The translations under genes and the position numbers were made by a program. A stretch of 64,000 nucleotides of DNA, from NCBI GenBank assembly GCA_963805715.1, contig CAWDVK010000013.1:124001-188000 (forward strand). The letters are read 5' to 3'. Under the pieces are notes generated by a model. The model saw nothing but the letters and a program-made list of their open reading frames with translations, did no database searches and was not told the origin of the DNA. Shown in pieces: positions 17,762 to 26,367 of this stretch (positions are counted from its first letter, which is position 1; every line of letters starts with the position of its first letter). This DNA is from CAWDVK01 sp963805715 (lineage in GTDB: Bacteria; Actinomycetota; Actinomycetes; Streptosporangiales; Streptosporangiaceae).

Positions 17762-18190
17762 GTGCGGCTCGCGGCCAGCCTGCAGGGGCCGGCCGGGGCG
17801 CCGGTGGTCGTGCTAGGGGGAACTTCGGTCAGGCAACTCGCTGGGCACCAGCTCGTCGCTGTGGGACCCGCAGCTGCCTGCGCTGGCGCGGCATTTCCGG
17901 GTGCTGCGCTACGAGCACCGCGGTCACCGCGGTCACGGCGCGCCAAGCGCGCGCTCGCCGGCCCCGGCCTGGGCCTGTGCTGCACGTCCGCCTGCCGCCG
18001 GCCTCCGCCTGGGCCGAGCGCGCCGCGGCCGTGCGCCGCGACGGTACCGCCTCGATCGCCGGGCAGGTAGTCGGCGTCGGGCATCCCGTCCGCGCGGCTC
18101 GCGGTGATCAGGGGAGCGGCGCACCTGGCCAACGTCTCGGCGGCCGGCCAGGTGGCGGCCTTGCTGCTGGCGCACCTGCTGGCCATCCCC
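17762..18190 (+). pseudogene. pcaD: pcaD (3-oxoadipate enol-lactonase) remnant with several deletions
   Basis: Fifteen bases after pcaG, GTG 17762 opens VRLAASLQGPAGAPVVVLGGT. The next frame gives LGTSSSLWDPQLPALARHF and VLRYEHRGH, the alpha/beta-hydrolase N-terminus of PcaD. Farther on, separate frames give SAWAERAAAVRRDGTASIAGQ and ARLAVIRGAAHLANVSAAGQ followed by ALLLAHLL, typical of the PcaD cap and C-terminal His region. The nucleophile-elbow region with the catalytic serine is missing, and at least three frames are needed. The gene is unambiguous but dead, with the colinear order preserved. Confidence 0.85.
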
Positions 18191-18401
18191 TCGTCGTGAT
18201 CCGGCCGGCCGCGCCCCGGGACCGACCGCACCGCCCGCCGGGGCCTGCTGTTGTGCGAGAGTGGGGATCACCAGCCCGCTCCGGTATCCCGATAGTGATC
18301 TGCATGGAGCCGGCGGCCTGGTGCTTCATCCTGATAGACAGTCACACGGGAGTTTCCCGGCAGGCTGGCCTCACAAGGGCGTCCCGGCGAGAAGAGAAGC
18401 T

Positions 18402-19376
18402 ATGAACGACCCTGGCGGCGCCCGTGTCGCCGTTTATATCGACTTCGACAACATCGTGATCTCACGTTACGACCAGGTTCATGGCCGGGGCCAGTTCCAG
18501 CGTGACAAGGTGCGCGGGTTCAGCAGGGCCGACAGATCGGCCGATCCCGAGGTCGCGGAGAAGCTCCGGCGCGCCACCGTGGACGTCGGCGCGGTGATCG
18601 ACTTCGCCTCGTCGTTCGGCACCCTGGTGCTGACCCGCGCCTATGCGGACTGGTCAGCCCCCGTGAACGCCGACTACCGCGGGCAGCTCGTCAGCCGCGC
18701 AGTGGACTTGGTGCAGCTTTTTCCGGCCGCCGCCTACGCCAAGAACGGTGCCGACATCAGGCTGGCCGTGGATGCGGTGGAGGACATGTTCCGCCTTCCC
18801 GACCTGACCCACGTGGTGATCGTGGCCGGGGACTCGGACTACATCGCCCTCGCCCAGCGGTGCAGGCGCCTGGGCCGTTACGTCGTGGGCGTCGGCGTCG
18901 CCGGATCAACCAGCAGATCGCTCGCCGCGGCGTGCGACGAACTTGTCACCTACGACGCGCTGCCGGGCATCACCCCTTCCGGCACGCCCCCGCTGGCCGA
19001 CGCACCCGAGAAGGCGGAGGAGGCAGACCGCGAGGAATCCGGCAGCGCGCCGCCCGCGCGGGGCTCGCGTCGTGGCCAGCGGCCGGCGGCCTCGGTGACC
19101 GATGAGACGGAACTCGATTCTGAAGATCCGCAAGAGCTGGCGACCAGGCTCCTTGAACGGGCGCTGCGACTCGGCCAGGAAAAGGACGACGCGGACTGGC
19201 TGCATAGCTCTGCGGTGAAGAGCCAGATGAGGCGCATGGACCCGTCATTTAGCGAGAGGGCGCTGGGCTATCGCTCATTCTCAGATTTCGTGAAGTCACG
19301 AGAAGCCATCGCCGAGCTTGATGAGACGAGCCCCGCGCGGCTGGTGCGGCTCAACCCGTCCATCACCGCGCAGTAG
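18402..19376 (+). CDS. NYN-domain (PIN-like) protein with C-terminal LOTUS/OST-HTH-like domain
   Basis: The 324-residue product starts at ATG 18402 behind GAGAAG. The N-terminal NYN domain has the conserved acidic positions VAVYIDFDNI (first Asp pair), GADIRLAVDAVED and VIVAGDSDYIALAQRCR (third acidic cluster), followed by GVAGSTSRSLAAACDELVTYD. An acidic and Pro-rich linker (about residues 195-245) leads to a C-terminal region (LLERALRLGQ, WLHSSAVKSQMRRMDPSF, LGYRSFSDFV) typical of OST-HTH/LOTUS. Such proteins are predicted metal-dependent RNases with an RNA-binding module. The RNA target is unknown. It is monocistronic. Confidence 0.82.
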   Translation: MNDPGGARVAVYIDFDNIVISRYDQVHGRGQFQRDKVRGFSRADRSADPEVAEKLRRATVDVGAVIDFASSFGTLVLTRAYADWSAPVNADYRGQLVSRAVDLVQLFPAAAYAKNGADIRLAVDAVEDMFRLPDLTHVVIVAGDSDYIALAQRCRRLGRYVVGVGVAGSTSRSLAAACDELVTYDALPGITPSGTPPLADAPEKAEEADREESGSAPPARGSRRGQRPAASVTDETELDSEDPQELATRLLERALRLGQEKDDADWLHSSAVKSQMRRMDPSFSERALGYRSFSDFVKSREAIAELDETSPARLVRLNPSITAQ

Positions 19377-19481
19377 GCAGTTCGCCGGCGAGCGGCTGCT
19401 CACCACGATCCGCAGAGCACGCGGGGGCGCCAGCAACTCGGCCACCACGGGCGCGGCATCAGCCGCCGGCCAGGTGAGTGA

Positions 19482-20755
19482 TCAGCCGCCGTCAGCCGGG
19501 GCGTGGCCAGGTTTCCGCAGGCTCGCAGCGAAGACCCCGCCCATCCAGGATCCGTTCAGCCGTGACTCAGGCGGAGCCAGCTGCGCGCCGGCCACTGCGC
19601 CGAGCAAGGCGCCGATAACGGCGAACAGCGGGCTCCAGAACAGCACTGGCCACCAGCCGACGAGGATCGTGATCATCAGGCCGGCGATCGTCCCGGCCGC
19701 CATGCCTGCCCCCAGGCCCTGGCGGACGCGCGGCCACTCGGGCGTGCGGACAGGGTCGGGCTCGCCGGGCCCGCTGGCGCGGATCTGGCGAACGTCGTCG
19801 CTGCTGCCGGCGGCCGGGGTCCGCCGGGCCGCCACCAGGGCCACAGCGCCGGTGACCAGCAGCAGAACTGGCATCACTATCCCGAGATGGGCCAGGTTCA
19901 TCGCGATCGCGAGTCCCCCCAGACCGCCAGGCTGCACGGGAAGGTCGGCCGCCACCTTGATGAGGCCGACAAGCAGGCTGCAGGCAGCACCCGCCGCAGC
20001 GCCGATGCCCAGGCTCACCGCAGTCAGCTCGGACCTGCGCGACGTGGCAGCAAGGATCCCGGCTGCGTACAGGCCGGTGCACAACTGGAACGGGCCGAAC
20101 CAGAACAGCACCCAGCAGCCGGCGATGGCCACGAGAACAGCCGCGACGCGAGTGCGCCGCCCGGCCGAGAGGACCAGGACCACTGTCAGCAGGACGGCCA
20201 GCAGTGCCAGGTCTCTCGCCTCGCCCGCCAAGCGGAAGTTTCCCAGCGCTCCGCCCGGCTCGTGGTCGCCCACGCGCCGGCCGGAGCAGTCTGGTCCAGG
20301 TGGACCACGGACACGACCATGGCACACAACGCCGCGCAGCCGCCGATCCGCAGCAATCGCATCACGGCGCTGCTGCCACCCGGGCCGAATACCCCGCGCC
20401 GGCGGGACACCCACGGCAGCACCGCCAGCACCGCCGCCAGTTCGATCACCCTGGCCCGGTCGACCAGGCGATCGGCATCGCCCGGCAGAGCCCGCTGCCA
20501 GCTCAGCCACGCAGCCCATGCCACGACAGCCGCTACCAGCACAGCCCCGAGCCCGTACGCGATCCTGCGCGTCACCTGAGCCTCCCTCGCCACCAGCCGC
20601 AACCCGCCCGCCAGCCAGCACCACCGCGACCACCCGGCGGGCACCTGGCCAGCCTCGGCCCACACCGCTTCGCCCCACTCCCGCCGGCCTGCCGGCAGCG
20701 CGCGCGCCGAGCGGCGCAGCATCCAGGCCAGAGCCCGGGTCAGCTGCTGTGTCAC
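19482..20755 (-). pseudogene. PadR-coupled multi-pass membrane protein, apparent frameshift
   Basis: GTG 20755 overlaps the padR stop (GTGA). The first frame gives a cytoplasmic helix (RRSARALPAGRREWGEAVWAEA) and two or three membrane segments up to VVHLDQ. Near 20265-20230 the hydrophobic pattern moves to another frame (LALLAVLLTVVLVLSAGRRTR onward), with several more membrane segments to the stop at 19482. The architecture is that of the membrane proteins routinely paired with PadR in actinobacteria. One frame change makes it a candidate pseudogene or sequencing error. Function is unknown. Confidence 0.65.
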
Positions 20756-21117
20756 CGTCCCTCCCCGGCAAGCCGGCGCCATCCGGGAGCGGCTGCCCGT
20801 CGCCGCGCGGCCGAGCCCAGGGCGGCTGAGCTCGCGGCCGCGGTATTCGCGCGGGCCAGCTCCGCCTCGGCCCTGGCCAGTCCGTCACTGGTCAGTCGGT
20901 ACAGGTGGCGCCGTGGCCGGCCGGCAGGCTGGATGTCCTCCCAGCACGCCTCGACCAGCCCCCGGTCCGACAACCGGAGCAGGATCGGATAGAGAGTCCC
21001 GGACTTCAGCCCGGTCTGCCTGGCCAGGTCGTAGCCATGCCGCCAGGCCGACGCCTCCGAGCACAGCGCTGCCAGCACGGCCAAGGTCTGCGCGGAGAAC
21101 TCTCGCTCGGAAGCCAC
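20752..21117 (-). CDS. PadR-family transcriptional regulator
   Basis: The 121-residue product starts at GTG 21117. It has the PadR winged helix: TLAVLAALCSEASAWRHGYDLARQTGLKSGTLYPILLRLSDRGLVEACWE, then the wing PRRHLYRLTSDGLARAEAEL. The short C-terminal dimerisation helix places it in the small PadR-s2 type. A 16-bp perfect palindrome lies 7 bases upstream of the start codon, so autorepression is likely. It overlaps the following membrane-protein gene by GTGA, so regulator and membrane protein form one unit. Confidence 0.9.
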   Translation of the reverse strand: MASEREFSAQTLAVLAALCSEASAWRHGYDLARQTGLKSGTLYPILLRLSDRGLVEACWEDIQPAGRPRRHLYRLTSDGLARAEAELARANTAAASSAALGSAARRRAAAPGWRRLAGEGR

Positions 21118-21124
21118 GGCCTTA

Positions 21125-21140
21125 CTCTACCTAGGTAGAG
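21125..21140. promoter_or_regulatory. 16-bp perfect palindrome, probable PadR operator
   Basis: CTCTACCTAGGTAGAG is its own reverse complement and sits just upstream of the padR start codon at 21117. The sequence is AT-richer than its surroundings and overlaps where a promoter for the minus-strand unit is expected. PadR-family operators are palindromes of this size. Assignment to this PadR is inferred from position. Confidence 0.75.
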
Positions 21141-21206
21141 AACGCAATGCACGATCATCCTCAGAAGTGTGCCGGCGGCGGGCCAGGGTTATCCGTTAGG
21201 GCCCTG

Positions 21207-22625
21207 TCATCGCTCGACTGTAGCCAGCACGCGGCCGGCCGAGATGGCTTCGTGCAGCCGCCGGTAGTCGCGCTCGTTCTGGTCGGCGTAAGCGATCGCG
21301 AAATCTGCGATGGCCTGGTCGAAGTCCTCGCCCGTGCCCAGGTAACCGGAGATCAAGGTTGCGCGCCCGGTCCGGGCATGTGCGCGGGCCAGCGCCCAGC
21401 CGCAGAGCCTGCCGTAGTAGTTGAGCTGCAGAGGGTCCATCAGAGGGACGCTCATGCTGCCCTTCATGTCGCGCAACTGCCGCACGTAGTAGTTCTTGAC
21501 AGCCGAGCCGCTGGTTCCGATGCCGGTCGTCCAGCCCAGGAACGGGTCGGTAGCGGCCTGCGTCAGGCGCTGGCCCCTGACCACGCGCTCGCCCTGATGC
21601 CTGTACTCGCTCTTCCCGGCGAACGGAGCCAGCACCGACTCCTGTGCCTCTTTCAGCTGCAGGAACAGTGGCTCGTCCTCGCGGTCGCCGAGCAGCAGCA
21701 TGACGAATGCCTCGGTCCCGACCGAGCCTACGCCGACGACCTTGCGCGCGAAGTCGCCGAAGTAGTAGCGGCGCAGTACTTCCCGCCGGTCCTCATCCAG
21801 CGTCTCCTGGTACAGCGCGACCGCGCTGCGCAGTTCCTCCAGGACGCCGGGATAGAGCTCGATGGGGAAGCGGACGATCACCGGATGGGCCGGCCGGATC
21901 CGGTACTGCCCCTCCACCTGGTCGCACATCTTCAGGAACGCCTTGAGGCTCGTCCGGCTCTGCGCCTTGGCTATGTCGCGGTGACGGCGGCGCACGGCGT
22001 CCTTCGGCTGGAGCGCATCAAACAGCCTGGTCACCTCGTCGACGTCGATCCTGGAGTACCAGACCTTCAGGAATCGCATCGCGGCGTAGTTCGCCATCTC
22101 GGTGCGGTAGCTGCGGGCGGCCAGACGCGCCGCGGAGCGGGCCTTGCTGTCCGCGAAGCCATTGTCCCGCGCGGCGACGGCGAAGCTGGCCGCCAGGCGC
22201 TTGACGTCCCAGTCGAACGGCGCAGGGAGCGTCTCATCGAAGTCGTTCACGTCGAAGACCAGCCGCCGGTCGGGTGAGGCGAACATGCCGAAGTTCAGCA
22301 GGTGCGCGTCACCGCAGGCCTGCACCCGGATGTCAGTCGTGGGTGCGTGCGCCAGATCCCAGGCCATCGGCGCCGCCGCGCCGCGGAAATAGGCAAACGG
22401 CGAGGCGGCCATGCGCCCGTACCGGATCGGTATCAGATCGGGTACCCGGGTCTTAGCCTGCTCCTCGAGAATGGCGACCGGGTCGGGCCGGTCCTCCGGC
22501 GGTGTCCACTGTGCCTGACTCGAGCGGGGGACAAGCCTGCGCTGCTCGCGACCCTTGGAGCGCCATTCGTCCGGCGTGAGCACCTCGTGCGGCGGGGCAA
22601 GAACGCCCGGCGAGATCTTGCTCAT
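21207..22625 (-). CDS. DUF2252 protein (predicted kinase-fold)
   Basis: The product is 472 residues from ATG 22625. The conserved DUF2252 core is clear: RYGRMAASPFAYFRGAA, then QACGDAHLLNFGMF and FDVNDFDETLPAPFDWDVKRL. The GDAHLLN and DVNDFDE motifs resemble the Brenner and metal-binding motifs of aminoglycoside phosphotransferase-like kinases, suggesting phosphotransfer; no substrate is known. The C-terminal region (FVMLLLGDREDEPLFLQLKEA, GWALARAHAR) is complete. A TTG six codons upstream (22643) is a possible alternative start. The gene lies in a minus-strand run before a small membrane protein, DUF389 and PPK2 genes. Confidence 0.85.
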   Translation of the reverse strand: MSKISPGVLAPPHEVLTPDEWRSKGREQRRLVPRSSQAQWTPPEDRPDPVAILEEQAKTRVPDLIPIRYGRMAASPFAYFRGAAAPMAWDLAHAPTTDIRVQACGDAHLLNFGMFASPDRRLVFDVNDFDETLPAPFDWDVKRLAASFAVAARDNGFADSKARSAARLAARSYRTEMANYAAMRFLKVWYSRIDVDEVTRLFDALQPKDAVRRRHRDIAKAQSRTSLKAFLKMCDQVEGQYRIRPAHPVIVRFPIELYPGVLEELRSAVALYQETLDEDRREVLRRYYFGDFARKVVGVGSVGTEAFVMLLLGDREDEPLFLQLKEAQESVLAPFAGKSEYRHQGERVVRGQRLTQAATDPFLGWTTGIGTSGSAVKNYYVRQLRDMKGSMSVPLMDPLQLNYYGRLCGWALARAHARTGRATLISGYLGTGEDFDQAIADFAIAYADQNERDYRRLHEAISAGRVLATVER

Positions 22626-22818
22626 GAAGTCAGCGCCCCCCAATCATGCCCGCATACGGCAACCCGATGGCACAGAGGAGCCCAGCCAGGCCACGGCCGT
22701 CTGAAGATCTTGTCACGACTGAACCTTATGCTGAGGGCATCCGCACGAATAGTCCCCGGGGCGCAGCATCGCCGGGGCTGGACTTTCAGGTGAACCGCCG
22801 TCAGCTGGCCGGCGGGGG

Positions 22819-23505
22819 TCAGCCCGACGGCAGCCCGGGCTGGCGCACGATGAGCACGACCGAGAGGATGAGCAGCACGGAGCCGAACGTGATCAGGGCG
22901 TAGCGAACGCCGTGCAGCTTGAACGAGCTGCCGATGCCGACCAGGAACAGCACGGCGGCGAGGAACACGGTGATCCGGACGTAGTTGTCGCTGGTCAGCG
23001 CGGCCTGGTTGCCGGCGTTGAATTTCGCGTTGGCGTCATTGTCGAGCGCGTTGGCCTGGGCCTGGGCCGGCAGCTTGTACTGGGGCATGTAGGTCGGGCC
23101 GGGCGGGGCATGCGGATTGTGCAGCGGGTCGGTGGCCATCCACGCGTCAAAGGCGACCCGGAACTGCGGCCGGAAGCGGCGTATCGCGATGGCCTCCTTC
23201 TGCGGGCTGTTCAGGGTGAAGGCGATGAACCAGGCGTTGAAGGTCGAGGAGTCGAAGTTCCGCAGCGTCAGGGCGGTGAGGTCGTCGCGGGTGGCGATGT
23301 TGCGCTGCGTCGAGGACCGGGCGATGTCGACCCGTGATGCCGTGCCCCACCTGGCCGCTGAGTACCCGGCCCAGGCGGCGGTGACCGTGACGAGCGCCAG
23401 CAGCACGGCCTCGCAGATCTGCACGATCCGGGAATGCCGATCCTCGGCCTTGCCGAGACCGGCGCCGGCCTTGCCCTCGCTGTGCCTGCCTCTCGCCGTG
23501 CTCAT
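22819..23505 (-). CDS. Small membrane protein of unknown function; N-terminus possibly frameshifted
   Basis: The 228-residue product has one membrane segment near residues 30-50 (AVLLALVTVTAAWAGYSAARW), a soluble middle of about 110 residues, and two C-terminal membrane segments (ITVFLAAVLFLVGIGSS, ALITFGSVLLILSVVLIV). The pattern fits an actinobacterial membrane family I cannot name with certainty. In another frame, starting at ATG 23548, the DNA reads MAEGLDPIEAGKKLHEHGE, which looks like a natural N-terminus for this family. A one-base indel near 23490 may have separated it from the body. Confidence 0.65.
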   Translation of the reverse strand: MSTARGRHSEGKAGAGLGKAEDRHSRIVQICEAVLLALVTVTAAWAGYSAARWGTASRVDIARSSTQRNIATRDDLTALTLRNFDSSTFNAWFIAFTLNSPQKEAIAIRRFRPQFRVAFDAWMATDPLHNPHAPPGPTYMPQYKLPAQAQANALDNDANAKFNAGNQAALTSDNYVRITVFLAAVLFLVGIGSSFKLHGVRYALITFGSVLLILSVVLIVRQPGLPSG

Positions 23506-23750
23506 GCAGTTTCTTGCCGGCCTCGATCGGGTCCAGTCCCTCAGCCATCAGCACACCCCAGCTCCGCGCGGCAGGCTCAACGACAATATCCAGGGCTCCA
23601 TCGCAACAATGAAGGCTACTGAGCGCAAGAGCAGGCTCCGCTTGCCCGGGCGACGGGCCTGGCCCCGTGGCCCTCGGCAGGCCGGTCCGGCTCTCGTCGA
23701 AGGGCTGGCGAGGAGGGCATTGAGTGCCGCGCGGGCAGCTTCGCTGCGCT

Positions 23751-24731
23751 TTACTGTGGCAGGGGCCGGTAGCTGGCTGGGACCAGGCTGACTCGCACGT
23801 CGAGTCCGCTCAGGCCCGCGGCGTCGAGGTCGCGGCGGAGCAGGGCGAGGCCGGGAACGGGGTTTGGCCCGGTGACCTCGACCAGTACCTGGTGGCCGGT
23901 GGCCGTGACGCCAACCACGGACCAGCCTGCATCGCTAGCCCAATGGTCGGCTACCGCCTGCACTTCGCTTTCCCGGACGGTGGTCTTGTCGATCCGGTCC
24001 GAGTTGATCCACAACGGGACGATCACCACCAGCAGCAGGCAGGCGATGATGGCGACGGCGCCGCTGCGGTGGAAGCCCGCAGCGGCGCCCTGGCCGAAGA
24101 CCCGGTGGACCCGGTAGAAGGCCATGACCACGATCCCGCTCGCCAGGATGGCGGCGACGTTGGTAGTGAACAGCAGGAAGGCGGCCAGGGACTGGCGGGG
24201 CGCGCCGGACTCGAGGGTCAGGCCGACGACGGCCAGGGGCGGCACCAGGGAGATGGCGATGGCCACGCCCGGCAAGGTGTCGGAGATGTCAGACCGGGCC
24301 AGGGCAACCGCCCCTACCGCCCCGGTGGCCAAGGCCGCCACCAGGTCGACGATCCGGGGGGTGACCCGGGCGGCCACCTGGCTGTTGGTCGCAGCCACGA
24401 TCGGGTAAGGGACGAACAGTCCCACCAGCCAGCCCACCGTCACCACGGCGGCCGCACCGGCAATGACCAGCGACAGGCACCGGCGCAGGTTGGCTCCGTC
24501 GGCCAGCACAACGGCCAGCACGATCCCCAGGATCGGGGTCATGAGAGGGGCAACGATCATGGCCCCGATCACGGTGGCCGTCGAGTCGCTGACCACCCCG
24601 GCGGATGCGATCACCGCCGACAGCGGCAGCAGGAGCCAATAGCGGCTCAGCCGCCGGTTGCGTTCCGGGCCCTCGAAGAACAGCTGGTCGCGCATCCGAT
24701 TGATGTCGACTTGAGCAAGGCCGCTCGCCAA
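23751..24731 (-). CDS. DUF389 / TIGR00341-type membrane protein
   Basis: The best start is TTG 24731, because GGAGG lies seven bases before it (24739-24743); the ATG at 24695 has no comparable site. The 326-residue product has the DUF389 signature: DSTATVIGAMIVAPLMTPILG, later SLVPPLAVVGL, with about six to seven membrane segments. A C-terminal soluble domain follows (VADHWASDAGWSVVGVTATGH), related to the repeat seen in this family. The transported or sensed molecule is unknown. It lies 98 bases downstream of the PPK2 gene and may share its transcript. Confidence 0.85.
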   Translation of the reverse strand: MASGLAQVDINRMRDQLFFEGPERNRRLSRYWLLLPLSAVIASAGVVSDSTATVIGAMIVAPLMTPILGIVLAVVLADGANLRRCLSLVIAGAAAVVTVGWLVGLFVPYPIVAATNSQVAARVTPRIVDLVAALATGAVGAVALARSDISDTLPGVAIAISLVPPLAVVGLTLESGAPRQSLAAFLLFTTNVAAILASGIVVMAFYRVHRVFGQGAAAGFHRSGAVAIIACLLLVVIVPLWINSDRIDKTTVRESEVQAVADHWASDAGWSVVGVTATGHQVLVEVTGPNPVPGLALLRRDLDAAGLSGLDVRVSLVPASYRPLPQ

Positions 24732-24829
24732 CGTCGTTCCTCCTGCCGTCGCACGCGAGATTCCGGGATCATCCAGACGATACGACGAATTCCTGATCCA
24801 GCAGGTGCGACGACCAGCCAGGTAAGGCT

Positions 24830-25744
24830 TCAGCGTGCGCTGCCGGGCGCCTCGGCTTCCAGCTCTGCTCGCGCCCGCAGCAGGTCCTTGCGGGCCGCCG
24901 CGTCGGGAACGGGATATCGCGGGTCGATCTCGATGAGAGTCTGGGCGACGAGTGCGGCAGCGCAGATCCTGGTGAACCACTTGCGGTCGGCGGGCAGGAC
25001 ATGCCAGGGCGCCCACTCGGTGCTGGTATGGGTGAGCAGCTGCGAGTAGGCATGCTGGTACTCGTCCCAGTGCTGACGCTCTCGCACGTCGGCCGCGGAG
25101 AATTTCCAGTTCTTCTCCGGCCGGTCGATCCGCTGCAGGAAACGGATCCGCTGTTCCTCCCTGGACACGTTCAGGAACAGCTTGACCAGCCGGATCCCGT
25201 TGTCCGTCAGGTAACGCTCCCAGTCGTTGATCTCCCGGTACCGGTGCTTCCATACGCCGCGGCCTTTCGACTCGGGCGGCAGGTTCTCGCGATCCAGGTT
25301 CTCCGGGTGCACCCGGACGGCCAGGACTTCCTCGTAATGCGACCTGTTAAATATCCCGATGACACCGCGCTGCGGCAGGCGGCGCTCGTGCCGCCACAGG
25401 TAGTCGTGGGCGAGCTCCTCGGCTGAGGGAGCCTTGAAACTGGATACCTGCACGCCTTGCGGGTTCACGCCGCTCAGCACATGCCGGATCGTGCCGTCCT
25501 TGCCCGCGGCGTCCATCGCCTGCAGCACGACCAGGACAGCGTAGGTGTCCTGCGCTGCCAGCCGGTCCTGGTACTCCGCGAGCAGTTGCACGCCCTGCCG
25601 CAGCAGCCGCACGCCGTCTTTCTTCTTGCGCACGCCGAACCGCGCGCCCGGATCAAAGTCCTCCGGCAGCCTGACCCTGGAGCCTGGCCTGACGCGCAAT
25701 GGCTCGACGAGCCCCCTGACCCAGCCGGTGTCCAGATCGCTCAT
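24830..25744 (-). CDS. ppk2: Polyphosphate kinase 2 family protein (PPK2)
   Basis: The 304-residue product starts at ATG 25744. It has the P-loop kinase fold of PPK2: VLVVLQAMDAAGKDGTIRHV (Walker A), NRSHYEEVLAVRVHPE, an R-rich lid (KGRGVWKHRYREINDWERYL), KLFLNVSREEQRIRFLQRI and RPEKNWKFSAADVRERQHWDEY. PPK2 enzymes move phosphate between polyphosphate and nucleotides. The single-domain form points to nucleoside mono- or diphosphate phosphorylation, with class I versus II or III unresolved. The longer frame to 25909 extends into non-family sequence. Confidence 0.9.
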   Translation of the reverse strand: MSDLDTGWVRGLVEPLRVRPGSRVRLPEDFDPGARFGVRKKKDGVRLLRQGVQLLAEYQDRLAAQDTYAVLVVLQAMDAAGKDGTIRHVLSGVNPQGVQVSSFKAPSAEELAHDYLWRHERRLPQRGVIGIFNRSHYEEVLAVRVHPENLDRENLPPESKGRGVWKHRYREINDWERYLTDNGIRLVKLFLNVSREEQRIRFLQRIDRPEKNWKFSAADVRERQHWDEYQHAYSQLLTHTSTEWAPWHVLPADRKWFTRICAAALVAQTLIEIDPRYPVPDAAARKDLLRARAELEAEAPGSAR

Positions 25745-26037
25745 CCGCGTCCTTCCGCTCGGAACAGCTGGCTGGTGACGGCAGGCATCGCGGTCGTCCG
25801 CGCATGCGCGGACGAGGTCCGGGCCGGCCGCATCGGCGAGCGCGACGCCGTGCGCATCCTCACCGTAACCGTACGCGACCTGCTCACCGGGCCCGCCGCG
25901 CGGCAGCACATATCGATCAATCGATTGATCGATTAAGCGGTCGAGCCGGGCGCGGCATGCTGGCCTGCGCCATGGCGGGGCCGCGGCTGATCAGGGCGGG
26001 ATCGCGCCGGCGGCCGGCGTGCGACGGCTGCGGCTAG
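25745..26037. other. Gene-poor gap with an unassigned plus-strand open frame
   Basis: A plus-strand frame ending at 25936 reads AVVRACADEVRAGRIGERDAV and VRDLLTGPAARQ, which could be the tail of a lost regulator or enzyme, but no family is recognised. The stop of this frame lies in or next to the 22-bp palindrome. After that comes about 100 bp of plain GC-rich sequence up to the O-methyltransferase fragment. Confidence 0.3.
25912..25933. promoter_or_regulatory. 22-bp perfect palindrome, orphan operator-like site
   Basis: The left half is ATCGATCAATC and the right half is its exact reverse complement. The site is conspicuously AT-rich in very GC-rich DNA and contains nested ATCGAT and ATCAATCGATTGAT dyads. 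Such symmetry is typical of TetR/MarR-type operators. No intact regulator gene is adjacent, and the closest gene start is ppk2 on the minus strand (25744, about 170 bp away). The regulator is therefore unknown. Confidence 0.6.
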
Positions 26038-26352
26038 GCGGGCGCGGACTGCTACGTCCTGGCCAATGTGCTGCACGACTGGGATGATGCCCGGGCCGCC
26101 GCGATCCTGGCCGGGTGCCGCCGGGCCATGCCGGACAGCGGCCGGGTACTGATCATCGAGCGGCTGATCCCCGCGGACCCGGCGCAGGCTCTGCCGGTCC
26201 TGCTCAGCGATCTCAACATGCTGGTCGTGACCGGCGGCAGGGAGCGGACGAACGCGGAGTACGGCGAGCTGCTGGCCGCGGCCGGGCTGACGCCGGGCCA
26301 GGTGCAGGCGGTGGCGCCGCCCTACGGCGTGATCGAGGGACTGCCCGGCTGA
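26038..26352 (+). pseudogene. C-terminal fragment of an O-methyltransferase
   Basis: Immediately after an in-frame TAG (26035-26037) the frame reads ADCYVLANVLHDWDDARAAAIL, GRVLIIERLIP and LSDLNMLVVTGGRERTNAEY. This is the SAM-binding C-terminal part of plant/caffeic-acid-type O-methyltransferases (Methyltransf_2), with the HDW catalytic-type motif. About two thirds of the gene, including the dimerisation domain and the GxGxG loop, is absent. An ATG at 26068 could be used but would not give a working enzyme. Confidence 0.8.
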
Positions 26353-26367
26353 GCCGGGAGCGCCGCG

